From Ascarosepion bandense (taxonomy: Eukaryota; Mollusca; Cephalopoda; Sepiida; Sepiidae), in contig JBBBDQ010001939.1 in NCBI GenBank assembly GCA_037127315.1, positions 1,297,001 to 1,361,000 of the forward strand: a stretch of DNA of 64,000 bases. Direction: 5' to 3'. Position 1 is the stretch's first letter. Each line of letters starts with the position of its first letter. Shown piece by piece: positions 12,270-24,229 of this stretch. The notes under the pieces are model-generated. The model ran no database searches. It was not told the origin of the DNA and worked only from the letters and a program-made list of their open reading frames with translations. The position numbers and the translations under genes were made by a program.

Positions 12270-12770
12270 ACACAAAGTTGATCTAATGTTAACATGTCCA
12301 TTCACACTGACACCCAAAGCTGCTGCCTGACATGCTGTGGCAACCCCACGACAATTGCACAGGCTATCCATTTTTCAGGTGGTGTTTCTCCAACCTGGTG
12401 AGTCAGTTTTTCGAGTGCTGCCAGGAATTCATTGACTGTCTCTCCATCGCGAAGTCACCGCCTCTTAAACTGTTCAAATGCCATGAATGCATCTACAATG
12501 AACACATCTACGATGAACACAGTGGTGAGGGTACGCTTGATTTTTCTCGATATCAGCTCTTTGCTGAGTTGCCAATACACAGTGAGAGCCCCACCTGTCA
12601 ACCTCAACAGGAGAATACACTCAATCCTTTCTTCATCTGCTAGCTTGCAGATCATCTCTACTCACTTGAGCCATTCTATAATTGGTTCATCCAACGCAGC
12701 CCTTCCAAACTCAGCAATCAACCGCAGATCAAAAGACCTCCTTGCCATTGTCATTGCCATTGCTGCTGGA
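12270..12770 (-). pseudogene. Ty3/Gypsy gag capsid fragment
   Basis: Reads KLADEERIECILLLRLTGG, AFMAFEQFKRR, then GETVNEFLAALEKLTHQVG and an AIVVGLPQHVRQQL segment after a stop. This is the conserved pattern of Gypsy gag capsid in invertebrates. It contains several stops. A weak cysteine cluster near 12110-12165 may be the remains of the zinc knuckle. Confidence 0.6.
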
Positions 12771-13181
12771 TGCAAAATAGCATGTCAACATCTGAGGTTT
12801 CAGTGTGTCTACATGCCAGCGGGAAATGGCATAGTAGAGAGGAAGCACCAGTCTATAAAAGTGATCGTACACCAAACCTTGTTAGGGCTCAAGCCCCTGC
12901 TAGAAGTTGATGTGATTGTGAAACTGGAAAGAGTCTGAACCTCTGCAGCTGCTGTGTACTGTTTCCGCAGTCAGTGCGGGTTGATAATCTCGGTAACACT
13001 TCATATTTGATTTATTACATATACTAAAATGCATTAGAAAAACATGGCTTGGAAAAAAAAATGCAAGTAAATGCATGATGTTCCCCAAATTTTTCATAAT
13101 AGAAATAATGATTTAGATAATATCCAAAGTGACACATTTTGTACTTTACAGAAGCTTCATATCCTGTAATCTCAGTCAATT

Positions 13182-13973
13182 TTGAAATATTGCTATAAAT
13201 TGACCTCAAAGGCTCTTTCTCTCACTAGTCTTGAAAGGCAAAATGTTTCATTAGTTTCGCAAAGTTTTAACCAATTCACTATTCTGGTATTGCTGACCTT
13301 AAGAAAACAGAAATATTTGCCTAACTTTGCAGAAGTTGCAGAATACATACATTTATACTTGGTGAACAACACTGAATGTAAATATACCATATAAAGGTTG
13401 GTGACTTAACAATAAATATGCTTATCCACTTAAAGTAAATGATGACAATTAAATATTTCTCAATGTATTCTGCAACTGGTTAGAATCTTGGAATAGGATT
13501 CCTGGAAATAATAATAAGCCAACTAATGAAACCTTCACAGTTTTGCAACATACAATTCATGCGATTCTAGAACTGACCTAATGTTGCACAGAAAAATTGA
13601 AAATGATGTATGTATCACCTGATAAATTTAAAAAAGATCTCCTTGAAGAAAAATTTGGCTAGTACCAGCAACTTGGTGAAGATCTATATAATATTTACAT
13701 ATGTCAAGGATTTGTGTGTGAAAAAAAATCAGAATGATGTCAAGTTTAAAACTGAGCCTGCCACTTAATAACCAAAGTACCAACTTGAAGACTGTAAAAA
13801 CTAACTGGGAAAAAATGACATGTGTGCAAAATTTAGATATTTATAAACTTAACATAGATGTAACACATGAGGATGTTGATGAATGCAGAGAAGTTGTTCC
13901 TATTATATGTATCAGGTTATTGCTGTCATGCAGTTTTTAAGAAAATGAAATGCAATAATTGCAAGAATTAATA
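13182..13973 (+). pseudogene. P-type transposase C-terminal region
   Basis: Read in shifting frames, the segment gives LTSKALSLTSLERQNVSLV (13200-13260), NWLESWNRIPGN (about 13470-13510) and KKDLLEEKFG followed by an aromatic-rich tail (13620-13700). It then gives SLKLSLPLNNQS and NIDVTHEDVDECREVVPI (13737-13905) and a cysteine-rich CCHAVFKKMKCNNC (about 13925-13965). The order and spacing follow the C-terminal half of P-type/THAP9-like transposases. At least four stops or slips make it non-functional. Confidence 0.65.
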
Positions 13974-14340
13974 TTTAATAATGAGGATAAAATACATGAA
14001 AAAAAAACAGCTATTTTCAGGGGATTAATAGAGGTCTTCTGCTATATTCTAATGATACTACAACAAATGTTGTTCTCTATAATTATAAAGTTATTAGTAA
14101 ATTGACAAAAATTCTTCATTGAGTAAATCAAAGAAAATTAGCCATGCACATAACTTTTGGCAGATAATGATCATCTTTTTCATGTAGACACTTATGGTAA
14201 GGATCACAGTATTGAAAAATTATAAAAAAAATGCTTGTCTGAAGCTCTTCAAATGTTCGTTTGAATAATTTTTGTGTCAGGGAAAATAATATTACTAGAA
14301 ACAAGTTAACCAAAAAAAGAAAAGTAAAAATGTTTGGCTA

Positions 14341-16300
14341 AATTTCCCATATACATATGTAACACATTTTTTCTAAAATGATTTAAAATAGGTCTTTTAT
14401 TTCTACACAAAACCTGTCAATATTGTAACTTTACTACTATAGAAAATTTTGAAATGGAAATGCAAATTAAAACCATGTTGTATTGTAAAGAAAATATTTT
14501 TCAAATAATTTTACACAATCAAAATAAAGAATTTTAGTCTTTAAATTCAATAATGAAATATACAATATTTTAACATATTAACAAATGTAAAACATTAAAT
14601 ATTTTTCCTTTAGAAAATAAAGTTTTGGAAAAATTGAAGTTTGGTTTCTTTCTTTTCTAATGTAATTGGAATATAAAAAATATTCTATATCAGTAGACTA
14701 CCGAATCATCATTAAAACAAAAGCAGATTTTTAATTTACTTATTGTTTTCTTTATTTAAAGAAGGTAGAAATTGAACCCTGTTTTGCTTTTCTTCATTTT
14801 CTAATAATATGAAAAATTATTCTGACGATTTCAATTGTCAGTATTGTAACAAAGTAAAACATTTTTATATTCTTTGCTTGTTTTTTGTATTTTCAGAAAT
14901 TAATATTGAATTAAATTCTAAGTTAAAATTCAATCTCTGGTCTCTTCTTTTTTTTTTTCAAATAGTATTCTATAATTAAAAAAGCCTATAATCATTCATT
15001 TTTAGCAGCTTTGCTTCAGCTTATACTAACTGTGATGACATTGTGTTTAATCGAACAGGCCTTCTATCTCGATGGTGTTGATTGTGCTCTTTGGCCTCCT
15101 TCGGGTATATATCAATCTAGGTAAACTACAGGGAATTTTGAACTCAAACCTTTATTTAATCTTATGGGGGTAGACTGTCCTTGTTCTACTCTGGTCTTGG
15201 GATATCATAATTCAGACAAATAAGTTTTGACAAGCATTTCCACAGTCTCTTTCATCTGCATTCTCTTTTCTTGCCCTGATGACTAATTTGACACATGTAA
15301 ATAATAAGAACAAAAATGAAACCCACTGTTACTGCTTCCAACTCAGCTATGTTGATATTGGTGACATCACTTTTCTTTTTTAATCAAATTGCATTTTTTC
15401 TTTATTATCCCCTTCGTACATCATATCATACTACATCCTTTTCCACTTTTAGCATATACCATCTTCAATTTTTCATTACATGCACACGTGCTGAAAAATC
15501 CTGATATTCAATATACCTAGATTGTCTTTGAACAGGAGGCGTTAACAGGCTCTGTGACTCTGAAGGAGTTCACATGCCTAAATTGGTACATGGGAATGGA
15601 AATATTGATAGTAAAGAATGCGGGGCTAAATATGTGAAATACACATTTTAACTTTCTTATTACAGAAATATTTTTTGATAACACAGATTAACTGCAGCCT
15701 CAATCTAGACACTGAGTACCTTACATGGCTAAAAAGCTGGAGAAAGGACAACCTCTACACAAAACCAACAACTTTTGGCCTCTTCCACTATCTCATACAA
15801 TCTGATTTCTTTCCTAACCTTCTTAATTACTCCTTACAAACATGGAGACATTGTCAGTATAAGCACAGTACCTAACCAAAGCAATGTGTCACATAATTCT
15901 GTACAGGTCTGGGTTCATTTTCAATGTATACAGGAAAGGCTCAAGTACAAGGATGTACAGAATGGACAAACAAGTTTGATAAATTACCTTGGGAATCATG
16001 AAAGGCTCCGGTCTTACCCTATTTATTTCTATTACCACACTGTTGGGTTATATACTACAAGAGGCTTATTAAGTAAAGAAAGTTCAGTTAAATCCAGGTT
16101 TTTAACCCACAAAAAGTGATGGTGGGACCTATTGAATGCTCTTGGATTGAATATCAACTTACTTTATAATCAAATGCGCCAAATGCAGGTTATCTTTGAT
16201 AGTTCAACTTTTTACAGTACAAAACTGTTGGTGGGGAATATCAGCCAATCAAACACAGCCAGCAAATGGCTTGCTAAGATTTTATCAAAATCTTTACCTC
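14341..16300. other. Intron 2 sequence, no clear gene
   Basis: AT-rich up to about 15000, then mixed-composition sequence. The open stretches at 15675-16119 could be remains of a LINE but show no motif I can name. Confidence 0.4.
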
Positions 16301-16309
16301 AGTATTTAA

Positions 16310-16640
16310 CATAAATAACTTTACTATCCTTCTGATGAAGCATTGGGATATATTCCTTTGCTTCAACCAATTGATGAAAGTTAGTGCTAGCTAGGTGATA
16401 AACATGAGCAATAGGCTTATATAAAATTTGTAAGGAGATCAATCCCCAGTTTTTTCTATCCTGCCCACCAAGACTTCCTTAATCTCATACTCTGTGATAG
16501 GATGTTTGCTTCAGTTGTTTCAAGATGAGAAAAATCAGCTCAATATATATTGAACTGAGTAGAGCTCATTTTGGTCTCTTTGATAAAAAGTGTTGAATTT
16601 CTCCATATTTTGATTGCTTAATAAATCAGACTTTACATAC
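16310..16640 (-). pseudogene. Possible Tx1/L1-type reverse transcriptase N-terminal fragment
   Basis: Minus-strand reading across frame slips gives ITEYEIKEVLVG, a run resembling SPYKFYI, and a downstream KGIYPN. These resemble the start of L1/Tx1-type RTs (PITxxEI..., GxDGxxxxFY). The fragment is short and degraded. Confidence 0.35.
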
Positions 16641-18001
16641 ATCTATATGCTTTCAGTAGCTAATGAAAAGAGGAGTTACATTTTTGAATTGGCCAATAAT
16701 AAATCATTTTTATTAGATAATTGGTTTTGAGATTTATGCAGATGTCATCCAGAACAAATTGGATACACAATCATATATATTGACTAATTAGAAGACAGGA
16801 AAACTTTAATCCTTTTCTTGGTTGCGAAAATGTTCATATACACAAGATTTTGCTTCTTTTTTTTTTAAGAGGGCTTTTGAGCCTTCCCCGAAACGTAAGT
16901 CTCAGCAACATGTATTTTTTTACTCTCTCACCTTTTCTCTCATGCAGCAAAGGAAAGATAGTTGTGATTAATAACAGGAACTTCCAATCTATGTTAACAT
17001 ACATTTCTCACCCTTTCTTCCTCATGCAAAGGACAGATATGCCTGTCTAGATATGCAAAAAGCAGATGACAATTATCCCACATTCTCTTTCATCTATACC
17101 TTTCTTTCTCATCTGGCCAGCAGCAACAAATAAAAGAGAGGAACAAACTCAACATACAGAAGCCTACTACTTTTGTGCATGCATACAGAAACAAATATCT
17201 ATAAGACTCTTCTTAATAAAAACAAACTTTCTCACCAACTTTAAACACCAAATTATTATATTTATAAACAACATAATTTTGATGAATAATAAATAATCTT
17301 TTTATCATAAAAATGAGATATTTTATCTTTCAGTTTCTCCGCAACCATCTGGTTTAGTCTTTGATATCTTTTAACCACTGTACACCTTCTGATCTATTAA
17401 ATGCAGGATATTTGGTTGACACAAGGACATTTTTACAGGAATGGCTGAACTCCTCTATAAAAGCTTCTGGTAGTAATTCCAAAATTTTTAATAGTAGTCT
17501 TCACTTGTAGTCAAAGTACTTAATTTGGTGATATGACACTGGCTATATGCTAATGACTAGTATTCTGAAGTTCTTCTGTATACAATCCTGTGACCATATT
17601 TGTTATCTTGGGAGATATTCCTTTTAATCTGATCTTTTTTGTTAAGCAAGGAAGCCAACTTTGCTTTAGCTATAACTAACAGACTGAGATCTGATATGAC
17701 TTTATTCTAGATTCAATTGCTATCTGTGCTTCTAATCTAAGTTGAGTCAGTAACTATAATCAACAGTAAATGACCTAATTTACTTTTCAGGGTGTTTCAT
17801 CATTTATTCTCAATTTATTCCCAACCATAGCCATTGCAATTCCTGTTTGAGAGTATTAACTTTTGTTGGAAATACTTTACATTCAACAAGAATATCTAGA
17901 ATTTTCAGTAACCAGATTAGGTTTAGCCTTATTTAAGCTTATTTATATCCCAGAATACCTTAGTTCTGATTAAAAAACACTATTGCTTGAAGAGTACCAA
18001 G
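16641..18001. other. Intron 2 sequence, no clear gene
   Basis: No recognised gene. A minus-strand phrase KLASLLNKKDQIKR (about 17640-17690) could be LINE linker sequence but is too short to call. Confidence 0.4.
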
Positions 18002-18003
18002 TC

Positions 18004-19352
18004 AACTCATCTAACTAAATATTGGTCTAAGTAATTAAACTTCTTATGGCTTCGGTTTCACCAGTAGCTGGAGAATTTGTCACCAGACTGTTTGCTAACA
18101 AACAATTCACAGACAGGCCAATTGGTCAATGCTTAAGTCTCTTTAAGTTAAAGCTCTCATCCAATTTTTTTTTCTAAGCTCTTCAGTCATCATCATGGAG
18201 TTTGTCAAGACTGAACCATGAGGCAGAAAGCTTTCATTTGAAGGAACACACCTATATTGTAGACCAAACTAGAGAAACTAAAAGTTACTGGAGGCACAAA
18301 CAGCAAAAACTGTGCAATGCAAGACTGACAACAATTGATGATGTAATTAGCAGAACACTTTTGGAACACTCATATCCATTAACACCTGGACAGTTTGCTG
18401 ACTGTTTATAAAAAAAAAACTGGATGAGCACTTGAACTTGGAAAGACTTAAAGTGTCAACTAATTGTCCTGTTTGTGAATTGTCTTTTGACAAACTGTCC
18501 GTCGGCAAATTATCTTTTGGTGAACTGACTGTATACAGTTTCATCAGGTCTAATGCTGATATGTCAACAGCTATCCTTAGACCTATGCAGTTTCTGATCT
18601 TCATCATCAATGACCTTCCTGATGCCATTAGTTCCCAACTAGGTATTTATGCAGGTGACACATCTATTTACTCTTGTCTTAGTAGCAAGGCTGACTAATT
18701 TGACAAAGTAAAACTGGCAACTGCTCGCAAAAAGGACCTCCAATCAGTAGTTAACTGGGGTAAGGGATGGCTTGTAAATTCTAACACTGCTGCCATATTT
18801 GGTCTGGTGCTTCTACTATATATAAATTCAAAGAAAGGTCTGTAATACAATCAATCCTGACCTGACAACTTGACTTCAATCATTTTCTCACTGATATAAC
18901 ATGGCTTTCCTCTGTCTTTTCTACAAATATTTTCATGGCAATTGTTCAGATGAACTTTTCTCCATAATGCATGAACTTATACCTGCTACTAGATTGGCAA
19001 CTAGGTCTCACCATTTTATTGTGGAACTAGCTAGACACAGCAGTCTGTTCTATTCTAATAGTTTCTTTTCTTGCACTTCTCACTTGTAGAACTACCATCT
19101 AATTTCTTGCTTTCCTACCACTTATAAACTTCAAAAATGCAATGTCAATCACCATCTTTCTTTTCCTGAATCCTCTTCCTTTATTGTTCTTTTCTTCCCT
19201 AAAGGGTACTCATTCTTTTTGTCCCTGTAACCCCCTACACATCCTAGTGGCATTATTGCCTTCCTTGAGGTGAAATGATTAAAAAAAAAGAAAAGAAAAG
19301 AAAAAAATTAACTCATCTAACTAAATCTTAGTCTAAGTAATTAAACCTCTTA
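18004..19352 (+). mobile_element. LINE-A copy 3: chimeric insertion between 43-bp direct repeats
   Basis: The flanks 18004-18046 and 19310-19352 are direct repeats (AACTCATCTAACTAAAT...), 40 of 43 bases matching. They look like a long target-site duplication. The insert ends in LINE-A 3' UTR (GTAACCCCCTACAC, GAGGTGAAATGATT) and an A-rich tail at 19279-19307. From about 18580 it encodes RT pieces (IINDLPDAISSQLG; YAGDTSIYS, where the catalytic YADD has become YAGD) and VVNWGKGWLVN. The 5' part (18047-18575) is not LINE-A sequence I recognise. Confidence 0.7.
18473..18532 (+). repeat. 15-bp period repeat (four pentapeptide units)
   Basis: Four 15-bp units follow one another. In the open frame they read CELSF, DKLSV, GKLSF and GELTV, so the repeat is in register with codons. 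It lies in the non-LINE 5' part of the chimeric insertion. Confidence 0.65.
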
Positions 19353-21215
19353 AGTTGACCAAATTTCTATTGTTACATTCTCACATATTCACTCCTAACC
19401 CACACTATACTAAAAGAACATGTTGTCAATAAACAATCTCTCTTTCTTTCTCTCTCTAACTGTGACATTTATCTTCACTATCTGGCAACCTTACAAAATC
19501 AGCAGTCAAATTAATATAAACCAGACAATGACCCTTACAAACACAATCAGTTGATGGTTAAAAATAGCACAGCACACTTGTGCAGAGTCACATGATCTAA
19601 TATGAAAAATTGTACAGAAAAAATACTTGAGAAGCAGTTGGACAGCGGACTTTGAAGAATAAACACTCCTTTTTATGCTATTGCCATATGAGGAGATTGC
19701 TTAATTAAGAAATCAAGCATTGCATCCAACTCATCAACTGTTGTAGAGTGGCTGATACCCTTGCAGCACTCTTAATGATGGAATGGCCCATAGTCTGAAA
19801 TAGTCTATTTAAGTAAAGAACAGTAATATTCAGGGCATAATTTGAGCAATATTTAGACTGATTACTTCAGTGACTAATGCAATCTAAATCCCTCCTCTCT
19901 GTGTTGTAAGTTCTGTTTTGTCTGCCATTGTAACTATTTTCCTGTTCTGTGTATATCTGTTTAGCACCAGATATTCTACTGAATAATATCGCAGCACACT
20001 TTCTCTGTGTATCGTATGCACCTTGGTGATATATCACCAACATTAATCCCATGGCATATATAGACATTTGCTTGATTGACTAAATAGTTACAAACCAAAA
20101 TGCAATAGTGAATTACTTAGTGTGTTAATCACCGAATGCAAGGACATGTGTGATTTTTCCAGTTAAGAAAAACTGAGAATGCATGAGTCAACTCAGCATT
20201 AAATCTTTATGACAAAAAGAACTTTTATGCTGTCGAAACTGTGAAAATGAAACAAACATCAATGGCAAAAGAAGCTTGCAACTTTGAAAAGAGAGTAAAG
20301 AACTGAACTAAAATAAAATGTAAGTAAAGTAAAATATAAAAAAGAGAGAAGAAAAAAAGTATGTATTTTTTTTCAGACTATTGATAAAAGTTAAGTGTTT
20401 TTTTATCCTTTTATTGTATACATTGCACACACCTTTCCACACAGACATGTTTCCTTGTATCATTTTTGCTTTACATTAAAAATAAAAACTGAGCTGAAAT
20501 TAGTTAAAATCTTCAAAAATACGCACATTTTGTAGTGCAGGAGGATGTCGTCAGTGATGTACTTTACTCAGGTCATTGGGCAGTTTCGGGTCTTGCAACA
20601 TCATACTACCCTCGCTGAGTTGACCCCGTCAGAGCTGATCAGACTCCGATGCACCCTCCTTCTGTTCTATGCTATATGACACTGATTTATTTTCTAAGCC
20701 GACTTGTGTTTAATACTGGCAGGAAACACATGAGAAGAGTGCATAGCGTTCGGGTAAGTTGGGTTTTTTAAGCAGTCAGAAAAAAATTCTATTTAATATA
20801 ATTAAATACAAACTTCAGTCTAAAATTACAAGACAAATAATTCCCCCTCCCACTGAGAAAAAAAGAGATTACATGAAAACTTAGAACCATGAATATTAAC
20901 ATAAAATACATCAATATGTACATGTATATACATGATACAAAATTGTCGTTTTTAAAGTTAAAATTCCTAAATTACCCACGAGAAGATGAAATAAATAAAA
21001 TTATTAACTAAATAATAATAATAATAATATTATCCCTTCCTCAAAAGACTGAAAGTAAAAACGATTAAAATAGATGTATGAGTTTAGTTTAAATCAAATA
21101 CATTAGTATGCATATATACAGATTTGTTGTTAAAAAAAACAAAAAAACAGTAAATTATATCATGATTCAATTAAAGTAAAAATCAAGAATTCAGATGCTT
21201 AATGGGAAACATGTA
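19353..21215. other. Intron 2 sequence, no clear gene
   Basis: Holds a CT-rich run near 19440. A more GC-rich block of about 180 bp (20525-20700) has no motif I recognise. AT-rich DNA runs from 20760 to 21215, including an ATA/AAT run near 21020. Confidence 0.5.
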
Positions 21216-22280
21216 TACAAATGCAGACAAACATGTACCTGTGTTTTATAGACTATGCAAAGGCATTTGACAAAGTATGCCACAAAGACTTGTTAGAGAT
21301 GCTTGGCAATCTCGACAAGAACCTATACAGGTAGCAAACTGCTTACATATGGACATGAAATGAATTCAATAGATATACAAAAATAGAAACAGGTGTGAAA
21401 CAAGGATGTGTTTTCTCACTAGATCTATTCAACCTGTATAGCAAAACAATTCTGAGAACTAGAAGTCTTTCCAGAATTCGTCATTGATGACCACAATCTC
21501 AACAATATGCAGATGACACAGTGCTTATAGCAGACACAGAAAGGAAAATACAGTCCCTCTTCCAGAAGGTAACAAGAGAAAGTGAGAAGAAAGGACTAAA
21601 CATAAACTTCAAGAAAACTGAATGCATGGTTATCAGCAAAAAGAAGACCACAAAATATCAACTACAGGTTGGAGTTACTAAAATCAAACTGATGGAGAAA
21701 CTTAAATACCTGAGAAGTGTTCTGACAGGATAGAAAGTGCATCACTGAAATCTGAAGACACACTGGCATGGCTAAGGATGCATTTCAAAAGCTAAGCAGT
21801 GTATTGAGAGACAAGAAGATTTTGTTAAAAACAAAGAAAAAATACTAGACTGTTATGTGATATCTGTCCTTTTATATGACAGGAATGCTGGACAATCTCT
21901 TCAAAAATGAAGGTGATACTTGAAGAAACAGAAATATGGTTCTACAGAAGGATGGTGAGGATACCATCAACCAAGCATGTGAGCAACAACAAGTTGTTTG
22001 AGAGGATGCAAACAAAAAGGAAACATACATAGCATTAAGAAGAGACAGCTGAAGTTTCTGGGACATGTAATGAGGAAAGTGGGTTTGGAGAATCTGATAC
22101 TCACAGGATAGTGGAAAAGAGAGACAGGGGAAAACAGTGTGAGACATACTTGTAGATGGTGGAGTGAGGTTTGGGAGAGATACCAAGAGGAAAAGTCTTG
22201 AGAGTGAAAAGGGACAGGGGCAAGTGGAAGTCCATGGTCACCTACATCCTGAAGGAATATGGCATATAAAAAAGAAGAAT
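21216..22280 (+). mobile_element. RTE-type LINE copy 1, 5'-truncated
   Basis: Plus-strand reading gives FIDYAKAFDKV at 21245-21285, a Q-G-C-V-F/S block near 21400 and YADDTVLIADTERK at 21505-21545. INFKKTECMVISKKKT follows at about 21600-21650, then a C-terminal RRMVRIPS and LGHVMRKVGLEN-like tail. It matches copies at 54663-56932 (inverted) and 58006-60780. Multiple frameshifts. The tail carries GAAGAA-type simple sequence near 22275. Confidence 0.8.
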
Positions 22281-22306
22281 GTAGATTTGATGAAATACCT
22301 TTTTTA

Positions 22307-22512
22307 AACAATATTTACATTATTTACAAGTGTACAATTGTCCTCATCTTTGTTGTTATCATAAAATTCTGGTTTTCATTAAATGCTTGTTGATCCATGT
22401 AACCTTCAAATAGCATATGTTGAAAGCCAGAGGGCACAATGGATGAAATGTTATGATAATAACGACAAAGGTGAAGACAATAATCTGCATATAAATAATA
22501 TAAATAATGATA
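22307..22512. repeat. Short inverted-repeat (MITE-like) element, diverged copy
   Basis: The left arm ACATTATTTACAAG...GTCCTCATCTTTG faces its inverse near 22455-22510 (CAAAGGTGAAGACAATAATC). It belongs to the same family as 49622-49912 and the half copy at 50225-50345. Confidence 0.6.
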
Positions 22513-24225
22513 ACTACTCATTCCAGAATTTCTGGACAGAGACATCAAACAATTCTATTATAATTGTACTTGTTCCTTTCTTTGTTGGTTCACATGACTA
22601 TTACACCCTGCCAACACTGCAGGAACAATGAATTATTTTGTTCTGTGTGGAAAGAAAATAAAAAAAACAAACGAGGGAAGATAAAAGTGTTTAAAATCTC
22701 TTGCTAATAACTCATAAATAATAGTCTGTTCCATTTTGACCGCATGGAAAAACAAAACACATATCAGAGATGCTATTTGGTTTCAGTGAGAAAATGAAAG
22801 AAAGAAAGAAGGAAAAATAGAAGTGTTTAACAGTTGTTTCAATGAAATGGAAAAATTTGTCAATTTCAAATCTTTTCATTTCTACCCACTTTGTAAAATA
22901 AGAACCAGTATTCATATTTATGATTGTTATTGTAATATTTTGTTAAAGTTGATAAGGTGAAATATTTAATAAATATTTTAATGTGATAGGGGAATTTCTA
23001 CAGATATTTTATTTTCATGGGAGTTACCATGAGCTGATTCAATCATTAACACTTAGCCACATACCACATAAAAATCTTTACATTATAACTAGCCAATGTT
23101 TAAATTCTGAATAAATACATACACTAATCTGCATATTAAAAGGTTATTTGGGATTTTTTATTTGATTTTATTTTTTGCCATTATGTAACATTTATTTTAT
23201 TAAAGCAAGCACTTTAAAATACAAAAAGATGTTAGACAAAAACAAATTGAAAAAGAATAAATCCTATAATTCAGATTTTTCTTGTGCATCCCATTCATAA
23301 TTATTTATGTAACCATGATTACTTCTCTTGTACTTTTTTGAAACAAGTTAAAAATTCTTATTCAAATGCAACAGCAAAACATTAGGTTTTTACTTAACTT
23401 CAAATGATCACCAGCATTCTGTTATATCAATATCATTAATGATTATTGAAACAGTTATGTGATTTAAGGAAAAAGAAGAAAAACAGTCCCTATCATTGTG
23501 ATAAATGGAAAATATCTGATGCATCTAGAGAGTAAATATTTTCATCAAGCAGTAATTGTGAAACTCTGAAAGTGTAGTGGGGGCACTTAGAGGCGGGGAT
23601 TTTTCTGAAGAAGGGAGGGAAAGATCAAGCAGTGTCTTCATTTTCATACTACATCACTATCATATACACAACTTAGGAATGAGCTTGAGTATAAGTATGT
23701 TACTTCACTAAATTAAATGGAATAACTTTTCATTTTTAGCAGTGGAGTTCTAATCTATTCTTGCACTCTCTTCCATTCTGAAGCTGTTGGAACACAAGAG
23801 AGGTCAATTTCAAAACAAAATCAAAGGGTTAATACTAACATCAATACTAGCAGAAGAGTGTGATTTGTCTGCTCTGATTTTCTTCCTCTACAAAACTCTT
23901 TATGTGTCCTTAAAAAGCTAAATGAAAAAGAAAACACAGAGGGAAAAGTGTTGAAGATCAAATCTTATCAAAATCAGAGGCTGATCAGTTTCATAAATTT
24001 TTGAAGCTTATAAAAGTGATGCAGGGAAACTGAGAGACCAGCCAAAATTGGGCGGGGGTGTCCCCTTCTGCCCACCCCCGGATTGCTACTGCATATAAAC
24101 TTCTATTCTCACAATTGTATCAATGAAAGAACAAAATCAAAAATGATGAAAAATGTATTTGTTTTGTAGTAACATAGATGGTTGGTTCCAGTTCTAATAG
24201 AAATGACTATTTAGGTATATATAAT
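22513..24225. other. Intron 2 sequence, no gene seen
   Basis: AT-rich with simple GAAA-type runs near 22795. No coding motif recognised. Confidence 0.55.
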
Positions 24226-24229
24226 AAAA

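Larger units (their letters stand above)
11515..12985. mobile_element. Rearranged Ty3/Gypsy fragment (gag, integrase, inverted integrase tail)
   Basis: Minus strand: gag capsid-like sequence at about 12270-12770 (LLLRLTGGALTVYWQLSKE; GETVNEFLAALEKL) leads directly into integrase at 11521-12060. Protease, RT and RNase H are missing. Plus strand at about 12775-12880: the integrase tail (RFQCVYMPAGNGIVERKHQS), which belongs downstream of the minus-strand piece but sits upstream and inverted. The fragment interrupts the P-type transposase on both sides. Confidence 0.7.
9624..14340 (+). mobile_element. P-element/THAP-type DNA transposon relic
   Basis: Plus-strand fragments follow the order of a P-type transposase. 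A THAP-like start at 9624 (AVPKCKGNY; CSFPKDK; WIHAIKKEN) comes first. A linker follows near 10610-10800 (LPNCPSYLSS; ESPESRKIQLENSVLK). Core pieces near 11360-11500 include FRVISVITDNN. C-terminal pieces lie at 13180-14340, including LTSKALSLTSLERQNVSLV, ESWNRIPGNN, EEKFG and NIDVTHEDVDECRE. Many stops and frameshifts interrupt them. The first THAP zinc-ligand Cys is Ser here. A rearranged Gypsy piece (about 11515-12985) sits in the middle. Terminal inverted repeats were not located. Confidence 0.7.

Noticed and set aside
12432..12938. Host gene of 168 codons on the plus strand
   Set aside because: Most of it is antisense to gag. Only the last third is real coding sequence, the inverted integrase tail.
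20525..20700. tRNA or structured RNA in a GC-richer block
   Set aside because: No box A/box B pair or cloverleaf could be built from it.
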